DNA from: a bacterium
GTDB lineage: Bacteria; Myxococcota_A; Bradymonadia; UBA7976; UBA1532
Assembly: GCA_030426085.1 (NCBI GenBank)
Contig: JAUHYW010000055.1
Location: 1 to 64,000, forward strand
Length of the DNA: 64,000 nucleotides
Reading direction: 5' to 3'
Part shown: positions 44,753 to 53,800 of the stretch, piece after piece
Layout: each line of letters starts with the position of its first letter
Numbering within the stretch: the first letter of the stretch is position 1
The notes under the pieces: generated by a model
Seen by the model: only the letters and a program-made list of their open reading frames with translations
What the model was told of the DNA's origin: nothing
Databases searched by the model: none
Program-made: the position numbers and the translations under genes

Positions 44753-45325
44753 CTACTGGCTTCCGCTGACGGCGGGGGGTCGAGCGGTGCTGACCGGCAG
44801 GAACGCCGGCTGCGCCTCCGCCCGCGAGGGGTCGTCGCGCCGCAGCGCCGGGTCGACCTCGAGCTGCAATCGGGTGTCGCCGGTGTACTGGCTCGTCTCG
44901 CCGACGCAGCCTTCGACCTGCACCCGGAAGCTCTCCACCCGGGCGCGGGCGATGCCGATCTGGGCGAACGCGTGCTCGACCAGCGGGCGGTCCGATCGGG
45001 CCGCCGCTTCATCCAGGCTCTCCCGGGCCTGCCGGGCCACGCCGAGCAGGCCCTCGAGCGCCGCCAGCTTGCCGGTCACGCAGTTGACCTGCACGATGTC
45101 CTTCGCCTCGCGGGCCGCCTCGAGCCGCCCGGTGGCCTGATCGATCGTGGACTGCATCACCGCCAGCGACTGCGCGGCCTGCTCGACCCGGGTGCCGAGG
45201 GGGATGGGGGTCGTCGCGGCCGCGAGGCCGACGTCCACCAGCGGGGGCGGCTCGGCCGGCGCCTGCCCCCAGGCGGGGGCGGCGAGCAGCGCGAGGGCGA
45301 GCAGCAGCGGTCGGCGGGGTGTCAT
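44753..45325 (-). CDS. Periplasmic coiled-coil protein of the export cluster
   Basis: 190 aa. Signal peptide (MTPRRPLLLALALLAAPAWG), then about 110 helical residues with heptad-like spacing (RVEQAAQSLAVMQSTIDQATGRLEAAREAKDIV) and two Cys (VNCVTGK, VEGCVGE) that could pair. No known domain. It is the first gene of the three-gene run ending with the OPX gene (33 bases to the barrel), so a structural or assembly role in polysaccharide export is likely. Confidence 0.65.
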   Translation of the reverse strand: MTPRRPLLLALALLAAPAWGQAPAEPPPLVDVGLAAATTPIPLGTRVEQAAQSLAVMQSTIDQATGRLEAAREAKDIVQVNCVTGKLAALEGLLGVARQARESLDEAAARSDRPLVEHAFAQIGIARARVESFRVQVEGCVGETSQYTGDTRLQLEVDPALRRDDPSRAEAQPAFLPVSTARPPAVSGSQ

Positions 45326-45349
45326 CAGCGGTTCCCTCTGAACAGTCGA

Positions 45350-45379
45350 GGTTTAGCAGCAGCCGAGCCCCCGGGTCAA
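45350..45379 (-). promoter_or_regulatory. Candidate sigma-70 promoter of the polysaccharide export operon
   Basis: On the minus strand TTGACC (45374-45379), 18 bases, TAAACC (45350-45355). It would give a leader of about 20 bases before the ATG at 45325. Confidence 0.5.
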
Positions 45380-45423
45380 AACCGTGACCGGCGCGCTCGG
45401 CGCCGACCGGGCGCCGACGGACG

Positions 45424-46797
45424 TCAACCGGACGGCGCGAAGACGAAGGGGAACGACACGGTGACCGTGCCCCCCTGCGGCTTGGGGAAGCGCCACCGCT
45501 TCATGCGGTTGACGATGCACTTGCCCACCTCGTCGTCCCGGGTGGAGTCCTCCACGATCCGCACGTCGCTCACCCGACCGCTCTCGAGGATGGTGAACTG
45601 GACCTTCACCTTGCCGGCCAGCTTCGGGTTGCGCTTGAGCTGCTTCTCGTAGCAGCTCTTCACCGCGCCCTTGCGCCGGCCGACCACCTTCGAGACGGCG
45701 GCCATGTCCAGCGCGCCGGTGCCGAAGCTCTCCGAGGGCGACTTGACCGCCACCGAGCCCCGCACCGCCACCTCGGCGCCCTTCTTCTCGGTCTCGACCG
45801 CCTCGCGGGGCCGGGCTTGCAGCGCGCCGTCGTCGATGCCGGCCACGCTGCCGGTCTCGGCCCCCACCTGCCGTCCGTCGGCGGTGCCGCCCATCGTCAG
45901 GCCCTTGGTGCCGTCGAACGCCTCGGCCATGGCCACGTCGGTCGCGCCGTCCTTGAGGGTGTCGACGAACTGCGCCGGGCCGTCGCCCCCGAGCGTGCCG
46001 ATCGCGCCGAGGATCGTCTTCTCCTTCACCGCCTTCTGCATGCGCCGCATGTCCTCGGCGTTGCGCTTGGCGATCTCCTCCGGCGTCTTGGGCTCGGGCT
46101 TCTTCTCCGGCTCGGGCTTGGGCTTCGGCTTCGGCTTCGGCTCGGGGGCCTTCTCCTTCTCCTTCTCTTCTTCGATACGCTCCTCGGGCTCCTCCTCCTC
46201 GGGCGGCGGCGGCTCGGAGACGAGCAGGCTCACGAAGCGGTCGTCGAGCGCGTCGATGCCCCGGGGGGGCTCGGGGTAGTCCTGGCTGACGATGAAGGTG
46301 ATCGAGAAGACCTGCACCACGAAGCTGCCGAGCAGCGCGGTGATGAACGGCCAGTCGAAGAAGCGGCCCCAGCCTGCTCGCAGAGAGGCGGGCAGCCGGG
46401 TCGCGGTCGGCGCGGGGGGCGGCACGACGAACTGGAAGAGCACGGTGACGTCGTCGATGACGATCTTGCCCCGCCCGTTCTCGGGCAGCGCCACCACGTA
46501 GCCGTCCCCGAGCTTGCGGGCCAGCTTCTGCTCGCGCAGCGCCCGGAAGTCGAGCACCGCGCCGTCGACGGAGAGCTTGCCGTTGAGCCCCGAGCGGAAG
46601 TGCAGCCGGTAGGCGCCGTCCCGCACGTCGAAGAGCAGCAGGGAGCGGGGCACCCCGGCCGCCGGCAGGACGAAAGTATTGCGGGGGGACTGGCCGAGGG
46701 TCACCCGGTCGCGCTTGCGCAGCAGGCGCTCCTCGACGATGCGACCGTTCTGGATGATCCCGACCCGCAGGATCTTGCGGTCCCGGCCTTGGGCCAT
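45424..46797 (-). CDS. FHA/TonB-like energy transducer with AgmX/PglI C-terminal domain (GltG-like)
   Basis: 457 aa. A cytoplasmic FHA-like beta domain (about 10-130) is followed by one transmembrane helix (~146-172, WPFITALLGSFVVQVFSITFIV), a Glu/Lys/Pro spacer ([21 protein letters not shown]) and a periplasmic TonB-like C-terminal domain of the AgmX/PglI type (VVGRRKGAVKSCYEKQLKRNPKLAGKVKVQFTI, RMKRWRFPKP). In Myxococcus, PglI (GltG) and AgmX (GltJ) transmit force from the AglRQS motor. The motor genes are directly upstream, but an intrinsic terminator in between indicates a separate promoter. Confidence 0.82.
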   Translation of the reverse strand: MAQGRDRKILRVGIIQNGRIVEERLLRKRDRVTLGQSPRNTFVLPAAGVPRSLLLFDVRDGAYRLHFRSGLNGKLSVDGAVLDFRALREQKLARKLGDGYVVALPENGRGKIVIDDVTVLFQFVVPPPAPTATRLPASLRAGWGRFFDWPFITALLGSFVVQVFSITFIVSQDYPEPPRGIDALDDRFVSLLVSEPPPPEEEEPEERIEEEKEKEKAPEPKPKPKPKPEPEKKPEPKTPEEIAKRNAEDMRRMQKAVKEKTILGAIGTLGGDGPAQFVDTLKDGATDVAMAEAFDGTKGLTMGGTADGRQVGAETGSVAGIDDGALQARPREAVETEKKGAEVAVRGSVAVKSPSESFGTGALDMAAVSKVVGRRKGAVKSCYEKQLKRNPKLAGKVKVQFTILESGRVSDVRIVEDSTRDDEVGKCIVNRMKRWRFPKPQGGTVTVSFPFVFAPSG

Positions 46798-46944
46798 TCG
46801 ACGGCGTCCTTTCGTCTCACACCCGCCGCGGGCTCCCGCGGGCTCGAAGCTTAGCAGATCCCGGGGGATCTCCGGGCCCCCGGTACGACCGGCAGACGGT
46901 CAGATGTCATGCCGCTCGGGTTCTGATCGACCCCCCGCGGGCCC

Positions 46945-46981
46945 ACAAAAACAAACGCCCCGCCGGGAGACCGGCAGGGCG
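46945..46981 (-). terminator. Intrinsic terminator after the ExbB-ExbD-ExbD operon
   Basis: On the minus strand an 11-bp stem (arms 46971-46981 and 46956-46966, one G-U pair, TCTC loop) is followed by TTTGTTTTT. This is the clearest rho-independent terminator in the window and separates the motor operon from the GltG-like gene. Confidence 0.85.
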
Positions 46982-47006
46982 CAGCAACGGACCGCACGAC
47001 CTGGAA

Positions 47007-47618
47007 TCAGGTCCCGCGCTGACCGCCCTTGAGGACCGCGAACTTGTACTTGCTGAACTCGGCCTGACCGGCGGTGTAGAGCACCTCGGTCACCAGCCGG
47101 TACGGCGTCTCGCCGTGGGCGATGACCGTCAGCAGACCGTCGAAGCGCGAACCGGCGAGGCGGGAGACCTCCTTCTGCCGGGACGCCTCTTCGTTGAGGG
47201 CCTCGAAGAGCGGCTGGATCTGCAACGCCGTCTCGTCACCGCCGAGCTTCTTGGTCTTGTCGACCTCGCCGTCGGCGCTGAGGGTCGCCACCATCTCGTC
47301 GTTCACCACGATGCCCTTGGCGGTGATGGTCACCGTGGCCGAGGGCTCGGGGTTGATGTCGGTGGTCGACGGCGGCAGCTTCAGGTCGTCGCTCGAGTCG
47401 ACCCGCAGGGGGTCGATCGAGTAGTTCATCAGCAGGAAGACCAGGATGATGGTCATCGCGTCCATCAGGGAGTTGATGGTGACCGTCGCCTCGCCTTCCG
47501 GCAGACGGCGGGACTTGCGCTCCTGCCGGTGGGCCTGCGCCTGCTGCGCCACCCACTCGGAGATGATCTCCTCGCGCGACATCTCGTGATCGGACTGCGA
47601 CTTGTTGAGCTTGACCAT
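47007..47618 (-). CDS. ExbD/TolR-family motor protein with the conserved Asp
   Basis: 203 aa. A charged N-terminus of about 45 residues leads to one transmembrane helix (INSLMDAMTIILVFLLMNYSI). The Asp in LMDAMT is at the site of the proton-carrying Asp of ExbD/TolR. A periplasmic domain follows (ATVTITAKGIVVNDEMVATLS...VIAHGETPYRLVTEVLYTAG). With the ExbB protein it forms a proton-driven motor, here most like AglQ/AglS of the Myxococcus Agl-Glt system. Last gene of the motor operon, 12 bases after the other ExbD gene. Confidence 0.87.
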   Translation of the reverse strand: MVKLNKSQSDHEMSREEIISEWVAQQAQAHRQERKSRRLPEGEATVTINSLMDAMTIILVFLLMNYSIDPLRVDSSDDLKLPPSTTDINPEPSATVTITAKGIVVNDEMVATLSADGEVDKTKKLGGDETALQIQPLFEALNEEASRQKEVSRLAGSRFDGLLTVIAHGETPYRLVTEVLYTAGQAEFSKYKFAVLKGGQRGT

Positions 47619-47630
47619 CGGTGCGCCCGC

Positions 47631-48245
47631 CTACTGCTTGGCCACGGCGAAGACGACGTCGGGCCACAGCAGCTCCTGCTTGTTGGCCTCCATCTTCGGG
47701 CTCGCGGCGGTGAACGACTCGGCGTCCTGGTACGTGTCGGCTTCCAGCCGGAAGCGCATCGCGTCCATCACCTTGATCACGAACTTGAAGGGGATCTTCG
47801 CGTCCGCGGTGAGGTTCACGATGGTCTCGTCGGCGTGGTTGTCCTTGAGCACCACCAACTTGTTGTACAGGTCGGTGTAGTTGTAGACGTCGCCGTTCTT
47901 GGGGATGAAGACCCCGGGCTGGGGCGGCATGCCCGCCGCCGCGTCACCGGCGGGCGGAGCCGCCGGCGTCTCGCCGAGCTCGGTGTTGATGTCGGCCCCG
48001 GTCGCGGTGAGCCGGAAGCCGTCTTCGGCGATGGCCACCGTCAACCCGAGGGGCTTCTCCTCGTCGGGGTCCGGCTCGGCCTGGCCCATACCGAAGCGGG
48101 GCGCGTTGACGTTGATGACGCCGATCTTCACCAGCGACATGCCGACGAGCACCATCGGAATGAGGCACACCACCAAGTTCATGATCGGGACCAGGTTGAG
48201 GTCTTCGATCTCGGTGGAGATGGTCTTCTTCTTGCTGCGGGCCAT
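47631..48245 (-). CDS. ExbD/TolR-family protein lacking the proton-path Asp
   Basis: 204 aa. The N-terminal helix reads DLNLVPIMNLVVCLIPMVL. Aligned with ExbD (DINVTPFIDVMLVLLIIFMV) the proton-carrying Asp is replaced by Asn. The periplasmic domain is larger than usual, with a Pro/Ala insertion (GETPAAPPAGDAAAGMPPQPG). Together with the Asp-bearing paralogue downstream it suggests a heteromeric ExbD pair in which only one subunit takes part in proton transfer. GGAGG precedes the ATG. It lies between the ExbB and second ExbD genes. Confidence 0.87.
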   Translation of the reverse strand: MARSKKKTISTEIEDLNLVPIMNLVVCLIPMVLVGMSLVKIGVINVNAPRFGMGQAEPDPDEEKPLGLTVAIAEDGFRLTATGADINTELGETPAAPPAGDAAAGMPPQPGVFIPKNGDVYNYTDLYNKLVVLKDNHADETIVNLTADAKIPFKFVIKVMDAMRFRLEADTYQDAESFTAASPKMEANKQELLWPDVVFAVAKQ

Positions 48246-48346
48246 CCCTGCGTTCCTCCGGATGAGCGGGTACCAGCTTCAACCGCCCCGCGGTGTGCGG
48301 GGGCGGCCGGCGCGTCATGCGCCGGCCTCCTGGACAACGTCCAGCG

Positions 48347-49000
48347 TCAGCGGTTCTCGCCCGCCCCGCCGTGCAGCCGGGAGATGAGCAGGTTCTCGAG
48401 CTTCACCGAGTACTGGTCGATCTCGTCGATGATCTTCTTGGTCACCGAGGCGAGGAAGACCTGAGCCATCAGGCAGGGGATGGCGACCATCAGCCCGAAC
48501 GCCGTGGTGTTCATGGCGATCGAGATACCGTTGGCCAGCATGGCCTGCCGCTTGTCGGGCGGGATCGACGGGTCGGCGAGAGCCTCGAACGCCGCGATCA
48601 GCCCGAGGATCGTCCCGAGCAGGCCGAGCAGGGTCGCGATGTTCGCGATCTGCTGCAGCACCGTGGTCCGCTTGGTGACGATGGGCACCACCTCGAGGGT
48701 GGCCTCCTCGACCGCGTTCTGGATCTCCTCGGGACCCTTGTTGGCCCGGGTCAGCCCGGCCTTGATGACCTTGGGCAGAGCCGCCGACGGCGCCGCATTG
48801 CACAGCTTGATCGCGCGGTCGATGTTGTTGGCCAGGACCAGCTTCTGGATCTGGGCCATGAACGCCTGAGCGTTGATGTTGTACTTGAAGTACAAGAAGA
48901 TGAACCGCTCGATCATCACCCCGAGGCCGATGACGCTCATGAACAGGATGGGGTGCATCCAGGCACCACCATCAGAGTAGAACTTCGCTACCGCACCCAT
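48347..49000 (-). CDS. ExbB/TolQ/MotA-family motor protein (AglR-like)
   Basis: 217 aa from ATG 49000; a longer open frame has no homology in its extra part. Three transmembrane helices: HPILFMSVIGLGVMIERFIFLYF, then the conserved pair LLGLLGTILGLIAAFEALA and ISIAMNTTAFGLMVAIPCLMAQVFLA, with the ExbB-type GLLGT-x-GLI and NTTAFGL motifs. It forms the pentameric stator of a PMF-driven motor. Two exbD-type genes follow at 101 and 12 bases. The AglRQS order (one TolQ, two TolR) and nearby Glt-like genes support an Agl-type motor. Confidence 0.88.
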   Translation of the reverse strand: MGAVAKFYSDGGAWMHPILFMSVIGLGVMIERFIFLYFKYNINAQAFMAQIQKLVLANNIDRAIKLCNAAPSAALPKVIKAGLTRANKGPEEIQNAVEEATLEVVPIVTKRTTVLQQIANIATLLGLLGTILGLIAAFEALADPSIPPDKRQAMLANGISIAMNTTAFGLMVAIPCLMAQVFLASVTKKIIDEIDQYSVKLENLLISRLHGGAGENR

Positions 49001-49233
49001 TCGTCGTTTCCTCCCTTGGGGGTGAAGAGCTGACGCGCTCCGCGCTGCGGCCTCTCGATCAGCCGTTTCGCCTGTCGCGAATTGGGGGGCTGGCGACCTG
49101 CAACCCCTCGACAATTCTGCGTTTTCCGGACTGAACCCCGGTTAATCAGCCCGAAGTCTATATCACTGCTCCAAAACGGTGGTCCACTCTTTTCTCGCCG
49201 GGGGCAGGATTTTGCACCGCCTCGCGCCGTCGA
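49001..49233. other. Promoter region of the motor operon
   Basis: These 233 bases are visibly richer in A+T than the rest of the window. They separate the Glt-like genes from the ExbB operon and contain the promoter listed next. No gene is seen. Confidence 0.6.
49157..49186 (-). promoter_or_regulatory. Candidate sigma-70 promoter of the motor operon
   Basis: On the minus strand TGGACC (49181-49186), 18 bases, TATAGA (49157-49162). It lies 157 bases before the exbB-type ATG, leaving room for a long leader. Confidence 0.5.
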
Positions 49234-49530
49234 TCAAAAAGGGGCCTTCTCTACGCTCTCGATGATCAGGGGAATGAAGCTCCGCGCGGGCTCCAGACCT
49301 TTGAAGTTCAGCTCGCTGCGCTGGAGGATGTAGAACGCCTCCGGCTTCTGCACCTCGCCCTCGACGGTGACCGCGTCGATCTCGATGACCCGGGGCTGCC
49401 CCTTGGGGGCCTGCGCAGGCGTCGGATCGGCGTCCGCGGGCGCCGCCGCCGGGGGCACCTGCGCGGTGGCCGGGCCGCCGACGAGGCCGGCGAGGGCCAG
49501 CAGGGCAGCGCATGTGCGGGCGGCGGTCAT
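49234..49530 (-). CDS. Small periplasmic protein (GltF-position)
   Basis: 98 aa. A signal peptide (MTAARTCAALLALAGLVGGPATA) and a Pro/Ala linker are followed by VIEIDAVTVEGEVQKPEAFYILQRSELNFKGLEPARSFIPLIIESVEKAPF. The gene overlaps the stop of the TPR lipoprotein (ATGA) and ends the Glt-like operon. Its place between a GltE-like TPR lipoprotein and an AglRQS motor corresponds to small periplasmic GltF in Myxococcus; homology is not certain from sequence alone. Confidence 0.68.
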   Translation of the reverse strand: MTAARTCAALLALAGLVGGPATAQVPPAAAPADADPTPAQAPKGQPRVIEIDAVTVEGEVQKPEAFYILQRSELNFKGLEPARSFIPLIIESVEKAPF

Positions 49531-50864
49531 TTCTCGTCCTCGAACGGATCGCCCTCAGCGTCCGCGGGCTCTGGCGCGTCGGCGGCGCTCGGGTCGATCG
49601 CCGACGGCGAGGCCGCGGGCGGCGGAGGCGTCACCGGGGGCGGCGCCTTGGGCGCGGTCCGCTGCTGGGCGGCCCGCTTCTGCTCGACCTCGATGCGCTT
49701 GCGCGCCTCGGCGATGTAGTCGTCGACCGGATCGTCCTCCGGTCGCGCCCCGGCAGTCTGCTTGTAGCGTTCGAAAAAGGCAAGCGAGCGCTCCAGACGC
49801 CTCGCGGGGGGCACCCCGGGCAGCTCGCCGTCGAGGTAGAGGATGCCCAGGTTGTAGAGCACCGCCGGGTCGCGGGGGGCCTGCTGCAGCGCGGCTTGCA
49901 GCGCCGCGTCGGCCTCGCCGAACCGCTGCTGGCCCTTGAGCGCGTTGCCCAGGTTGACCCGGGCGGCGAGCATGTCGGGCCACCGCTCGAGCGCCTTTAG
50001 GAACTGCGCCTCGGCCCCAGCGAAGTCGCCGGCGGCGTGGTAGACGAGCCCCAGGTTGTTGTGCACCTCGGCGCTGCCGCCCCCCGGCAGCCGGCTGGCC
50101 TCTTCGAGGGTGACCCGGGCCTTGAGGTCCTCGCCGAGCGCCTGGTGGGCCAGGGCCTTGCGGTACAGGATCTCGGGGTCGTCGCGGTCGATGGCCCGGG
50201 CGTTCTGCAGGATCGCCACCGCCAGCTCGTGGCGCCCGCCCTCGTGGTAGGCCCAGGCGAGGTTGACCATGGCCTGCACGTTCTTCTCGTCGTCCCGCAG
50301 CACCTGCTTGCTGTCGGCCTCGACGGCGTCGATCTCCCGGCCGGCGTCGAGCCGCAGCCGGTTGAGGGCGTTGCGCAGGGCCGGGCTGTCGGGCTGCTTC
50401 GCGAGCTGGGCCCGAGCCACCTGGAGCGCGCCGTCGGCGTCCCCTTCGCGCAGCTCGAGCCGGCCGAGGGCCACGACCGCCGGGCCGAAGTCGGCGCGGG
50501 CCCCGAGCGCGTCGGCGTAGCGTCGGCGGGCGTCGGCGTAGCGCCCGGCCCACTCGGCGAGCACGCCCAGATCGTAATGGGCCTCGGCCAGCCCGGGGTC
50601 GGCGGCGAGCGCCTGCCGGAACCGGGCCTCGGCGGCGGCGACGTCCCCCCGGGCGGCGGCCTGGCGACCGTCGACGAGCAGCCGCCCGGGGTCGATGGCC
50701 GGGGGCGGCGGCGGCGCGGGGCGGGCCGGGGTGGGCGCCGGCGCCGCGGGGGCCGCGGCCGGGGTCGGGGTCGGCTCGGGCGCCGGGGTCGGCGGGGCGC
50801 CGCAGCCGAAGAGCAGGGCCGCGCCCAGCGCGAGCGGTCGGACGGGGGCCGGGCGACGCCTCAT
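49527..50864 (-). CDS. TPR lipoprotein (GltE/AglT-like)
   Basis: 445 aa. Lipobox ALLFGC, then a long Pro/Ala/Thr-rich linker and about eight TPR units (AEARFRQALAADPGLAEAHYDLGVLAEWAG, QAMVNLAWAYHEGGRHELAVAILQNARAI, AEVHNNLGLVYHAAGDFAGAEAQFLKALERWP). The C-terminus is low-complexity and acidic. It overlaps both neighbours by ATGA, so the three genes are translationally coupled. Position and domain type match the outer-membrane TPR lipoprotein GltE (AglT) of the Myxococcus gliding complex. Confidence 0.78.
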   Translation of the reverse strand: MRRRPAPVRPLALGAALLFGCGAPPTPAPEPTPTPAAAPAAPAPTPARPAPPPPPAIDPGRLLVDGRQAAARGDVAAAEARFRQALAADPGLAEAHYDLGVLAEWAGRYADARRRYADALGARADFGPAVVALGRLELREGDADGALQVARAQLAKQPDSPALRNALNRLRLDAGREIDAVEADSKQVLRDDEKNVQAMVNLAWAYHEGGRHELAVAILQNARAIDRDDPEILYRKALAHQALGEDLKARVTLEEASRLPGGGSAEVHNNLGLVYHAAGDFAGAEAQFLKALERWPDMLAARVNLGNALKGQQRFGEADAALQAALQQAPRDPAVLYNLGILYLDGELPGVPPARRLERSLAFFERYKQTAGARPEDDPVDDYIAEARKRIEVEQKRAAQQRTAPKAPPPVTPPPPAASPSAIDPSAADAPEPADAEGDPFEDEK

Positions 50865-53800
50865 TTCTCGGCCTCGGGGTCGATCGGGGCCGGCGCAGCG
50901 GGCGTCGGCGCAGCGGGCGGCGGCGGTGGGCTCGGGGCGCCCTCGGAGGCCGACGGGGCCAGCAGCCGGGGCGGGGTGAGCTGGCGGGTGGCGGCGACCC
51001 GCTTCTCCTCCTTGAACAGCGGGTAGTCCGACGGCTTGTACTTGTTGAGCGCCTGGAGGATGCGCCGGGTCCAGATGTTGGTCACCCGGAACTCGCGGGC
51101 CTTGTCGTAGGCCTGCTCGTAGCGCTTGACCGCCTCGTCCTCGATGGGCAGCGCGATGTCTTCGAGGGTCGTGCGGTAGACGTCCTGCTCGTCGGCAGAG
51201 AGCGTCTCGGGGATGGGCGCCTCGTACAGCCGCTCGGCGAAGATCTGATAGATGTGGCCCAGCCGGAAGAACGCGGCGAGGTTCCACTCGAACGCCTTGT
51301 AGGGCAGCACCTCGGCGTAGGCCGCGTTGAGCGCCTTGATGCGGGCCTGCATGTCTTCGAGGGTCCGCTTCTGCCGGGCCAGCGTGCCCTTCAGCTCGAG
51401 CGCCCGATAAGCCTCGAAGTCGTCTTCGACCAGTTCGAAGCGGGCCTCGGCCGGGTAGCGGGCCTCATAGGTGCCCGGCTGCATGCCCCGGGCGTCGAAC
51501 GCCTCGATGACCCGCTGCCAGCCGGCCCGGGCCTGCCGGGTGCGGCCGCTCTTCTCGTGCAGGCGGGCGATGGCGGCGAGGCCCTCGACGACCCGAGCGT
51601 CCTGAGCCTCGTCGTCGCCGTAGCGCCGCACGAAGGTGTCGTAGATCCGGATCTGATCCCGGGGGCGCTCGAGCTTCTCGTAGACCCGGGCCGCCCGGTA
51701 GAAGGTCTCGGCGGTGTCCTCCCGGTCGGGGAACAGCTCGGCGTAGCGCTGGTAGGCCTCGGCCGCCTCGGCGTATTGCCGGGTCTGCTCGAGCAGGCGG
51801 GCGGCCTGATACAGCGAGTCGGCCCGCTTGTCGAAGTCGGGGAAGCGCTCGACGAGGGCGAGGTGGGTCGAGATCGCCTTGTCGAAGTCGTAGAACCGCT
51901 CGGCGTTGATGCCCACCCTGAAGAGGGCGTTCTCGGCGAACTCGCTGTCCCCGTGCTCCCGCACGATGCGCTCGTAGGTCCGGGTGGCCGACTCGAAGCG
52001 GCGGGTCTTCTCGAACGCGACCGCGGCGTTGTTGAGGGCGGCGGCGGCGAAGCGGTTGCCCGGGTTCTCCTCGACGAGCCGGATGTACTCGGCGGCGGCC
52101 TCTTCGTACCGCTCGGCGCCGAAGAGCTGCTCGGCCTCCTTGAAGAGCGCGCCGACCTTGAGGGTGCGGATCTCGTCGTCGAACTCGCGGCCGAGGCCGG
52201 CCTCGGCGATGATCTCGGCCCACTCGGCCATCTTCTTCCAGTCGTTGGCCCGGCGGAACGTCTCGATGATGTTGTTGGCGGCGTACTTCGCCACCTCGCT
52301 CTCGGGGAACCGCTGGATGAGCCACGAGAACCACTTCCGGGCCTCGTCGAAGTGCTGGTAGTCGAACCAGATCTCGCCGGCTTTGTAGGCCACGACCGGC
52401 AGCCGGTCGGGCTTGTCGGGGTGGCTCAGGCCCCGGTCGATGTAGGTCTCGCGGGCGGCGATGAGGGCCGCCACCGGGTCGGGGATCGGCTCGGGTACGA
52501 CCTCGATCGGCCCGGCGGGGCCGTCGGCGGCCTGGGCGTCGGCGGGCGCCTCGGGATCCTCCGACTCGTCGGACACCTCCGGCGCGGCGCCGGTCAGCGA
52601 GGGCTTGGGCGCCAGCCGGCCCTGCTCGATCAGGTCGTCGACCGCCTTCTCGTGGCTGACGATCGCCGAGAAGCCGGCCAGCTCGCGGTACTTCTCCCCG
52701 TCGGGGTCGTCGCGCACCGCGGCGTAGCGGTCGGCGGCCTCGACGAAGCGGCCGGCGTAGTACAGGCACTCGGCGAAGAAGAAGGCCAGCTCGTAAGCGT
52801 TCTCCGAGTCGGGGTACTGCTCGAGATAGTTGTCGTAGGCCACCGCCGCCAGCCGGTACTCCCGCTGGGCGTCGGCCCCGGCCGCGGCGTCGCCGTCCTC
52901 GGCCTGCGCCCGCAGGTCCTGGGCCCGGGCGTGGTGCCACGTCGCGGCGGTGATCAGGGCGCTCTCGAGCAGCCCGGTCGCGGCGTCGAGGGCCTCGGGG
53001 TCGTCGCGGTTGGCCTCGCGCCAGCGGCTGCCGGCCCCGTACAGCGAGGCGAGCCGGTCCCGCTCGCCGAACGCGTCGTCCACCCGCTGCAAGCGCTCGT
53101 AGGCCGCGATGAGCTGCTCGTGCAGCGCGGGGTTGCCCGGGTCGAGGGGGAAGCTCTCGAACAGGTGGCGGATGATGGCGATGGCGTCTTCATAGCGGGT
53201 GTTGTCGAAGAAGACCCCCGCCACCGAGCGCAGGACCTCCACGTCGTAGGGCCGCTGGCCGTCGGCGTAGCGCAGCACCCGGTCGACGCCGGCCCCGGCG
53301 TCGGGCTCGCCGTCGCCGTTCCAGTCGTCCTCTTGCAGCGAGACGGCGAGGTACTGGATCGCCTCGGCCCGCAGGTCGGATCCGGCGGTGCCGGTCTTGC
53401 GGGCCTTGTCGTCGCTGAACTCCACGATCTCGCGGAAGCGCTCGATGGCCTCGGGGTACTCGTCGAGTCGGTAGTGGGTCCAGGCGAGCTTGTACAGCGC
53501 CTTGTCGTAATAGGGGCTGTCGGGGTAGCCGAGCACCTTGCGGTAGGCGGCCATGGCCTCGGCGAGCGCGCCGGCCTCGAAGTGGTATTCGCCGATGCGG
53601 GTCCAGGTCTCGGCGGCGAAGCGGCTGTCGGGGAAGCGCTGCACGAGGGCGTCGAAGGCCCGGAAGGCGGCCTCCTCCTGGCCGGTCTCCATGCGGCAGT
53701 AGCCCAATAGATACAGCGCGCCGTCGGCGTTGCGGTCATCGGGCCAGCGGTCGAGGAGCTGTTCGAAGAGGGCGATGGTGCGCCCGTACTCCTGGAGCGG

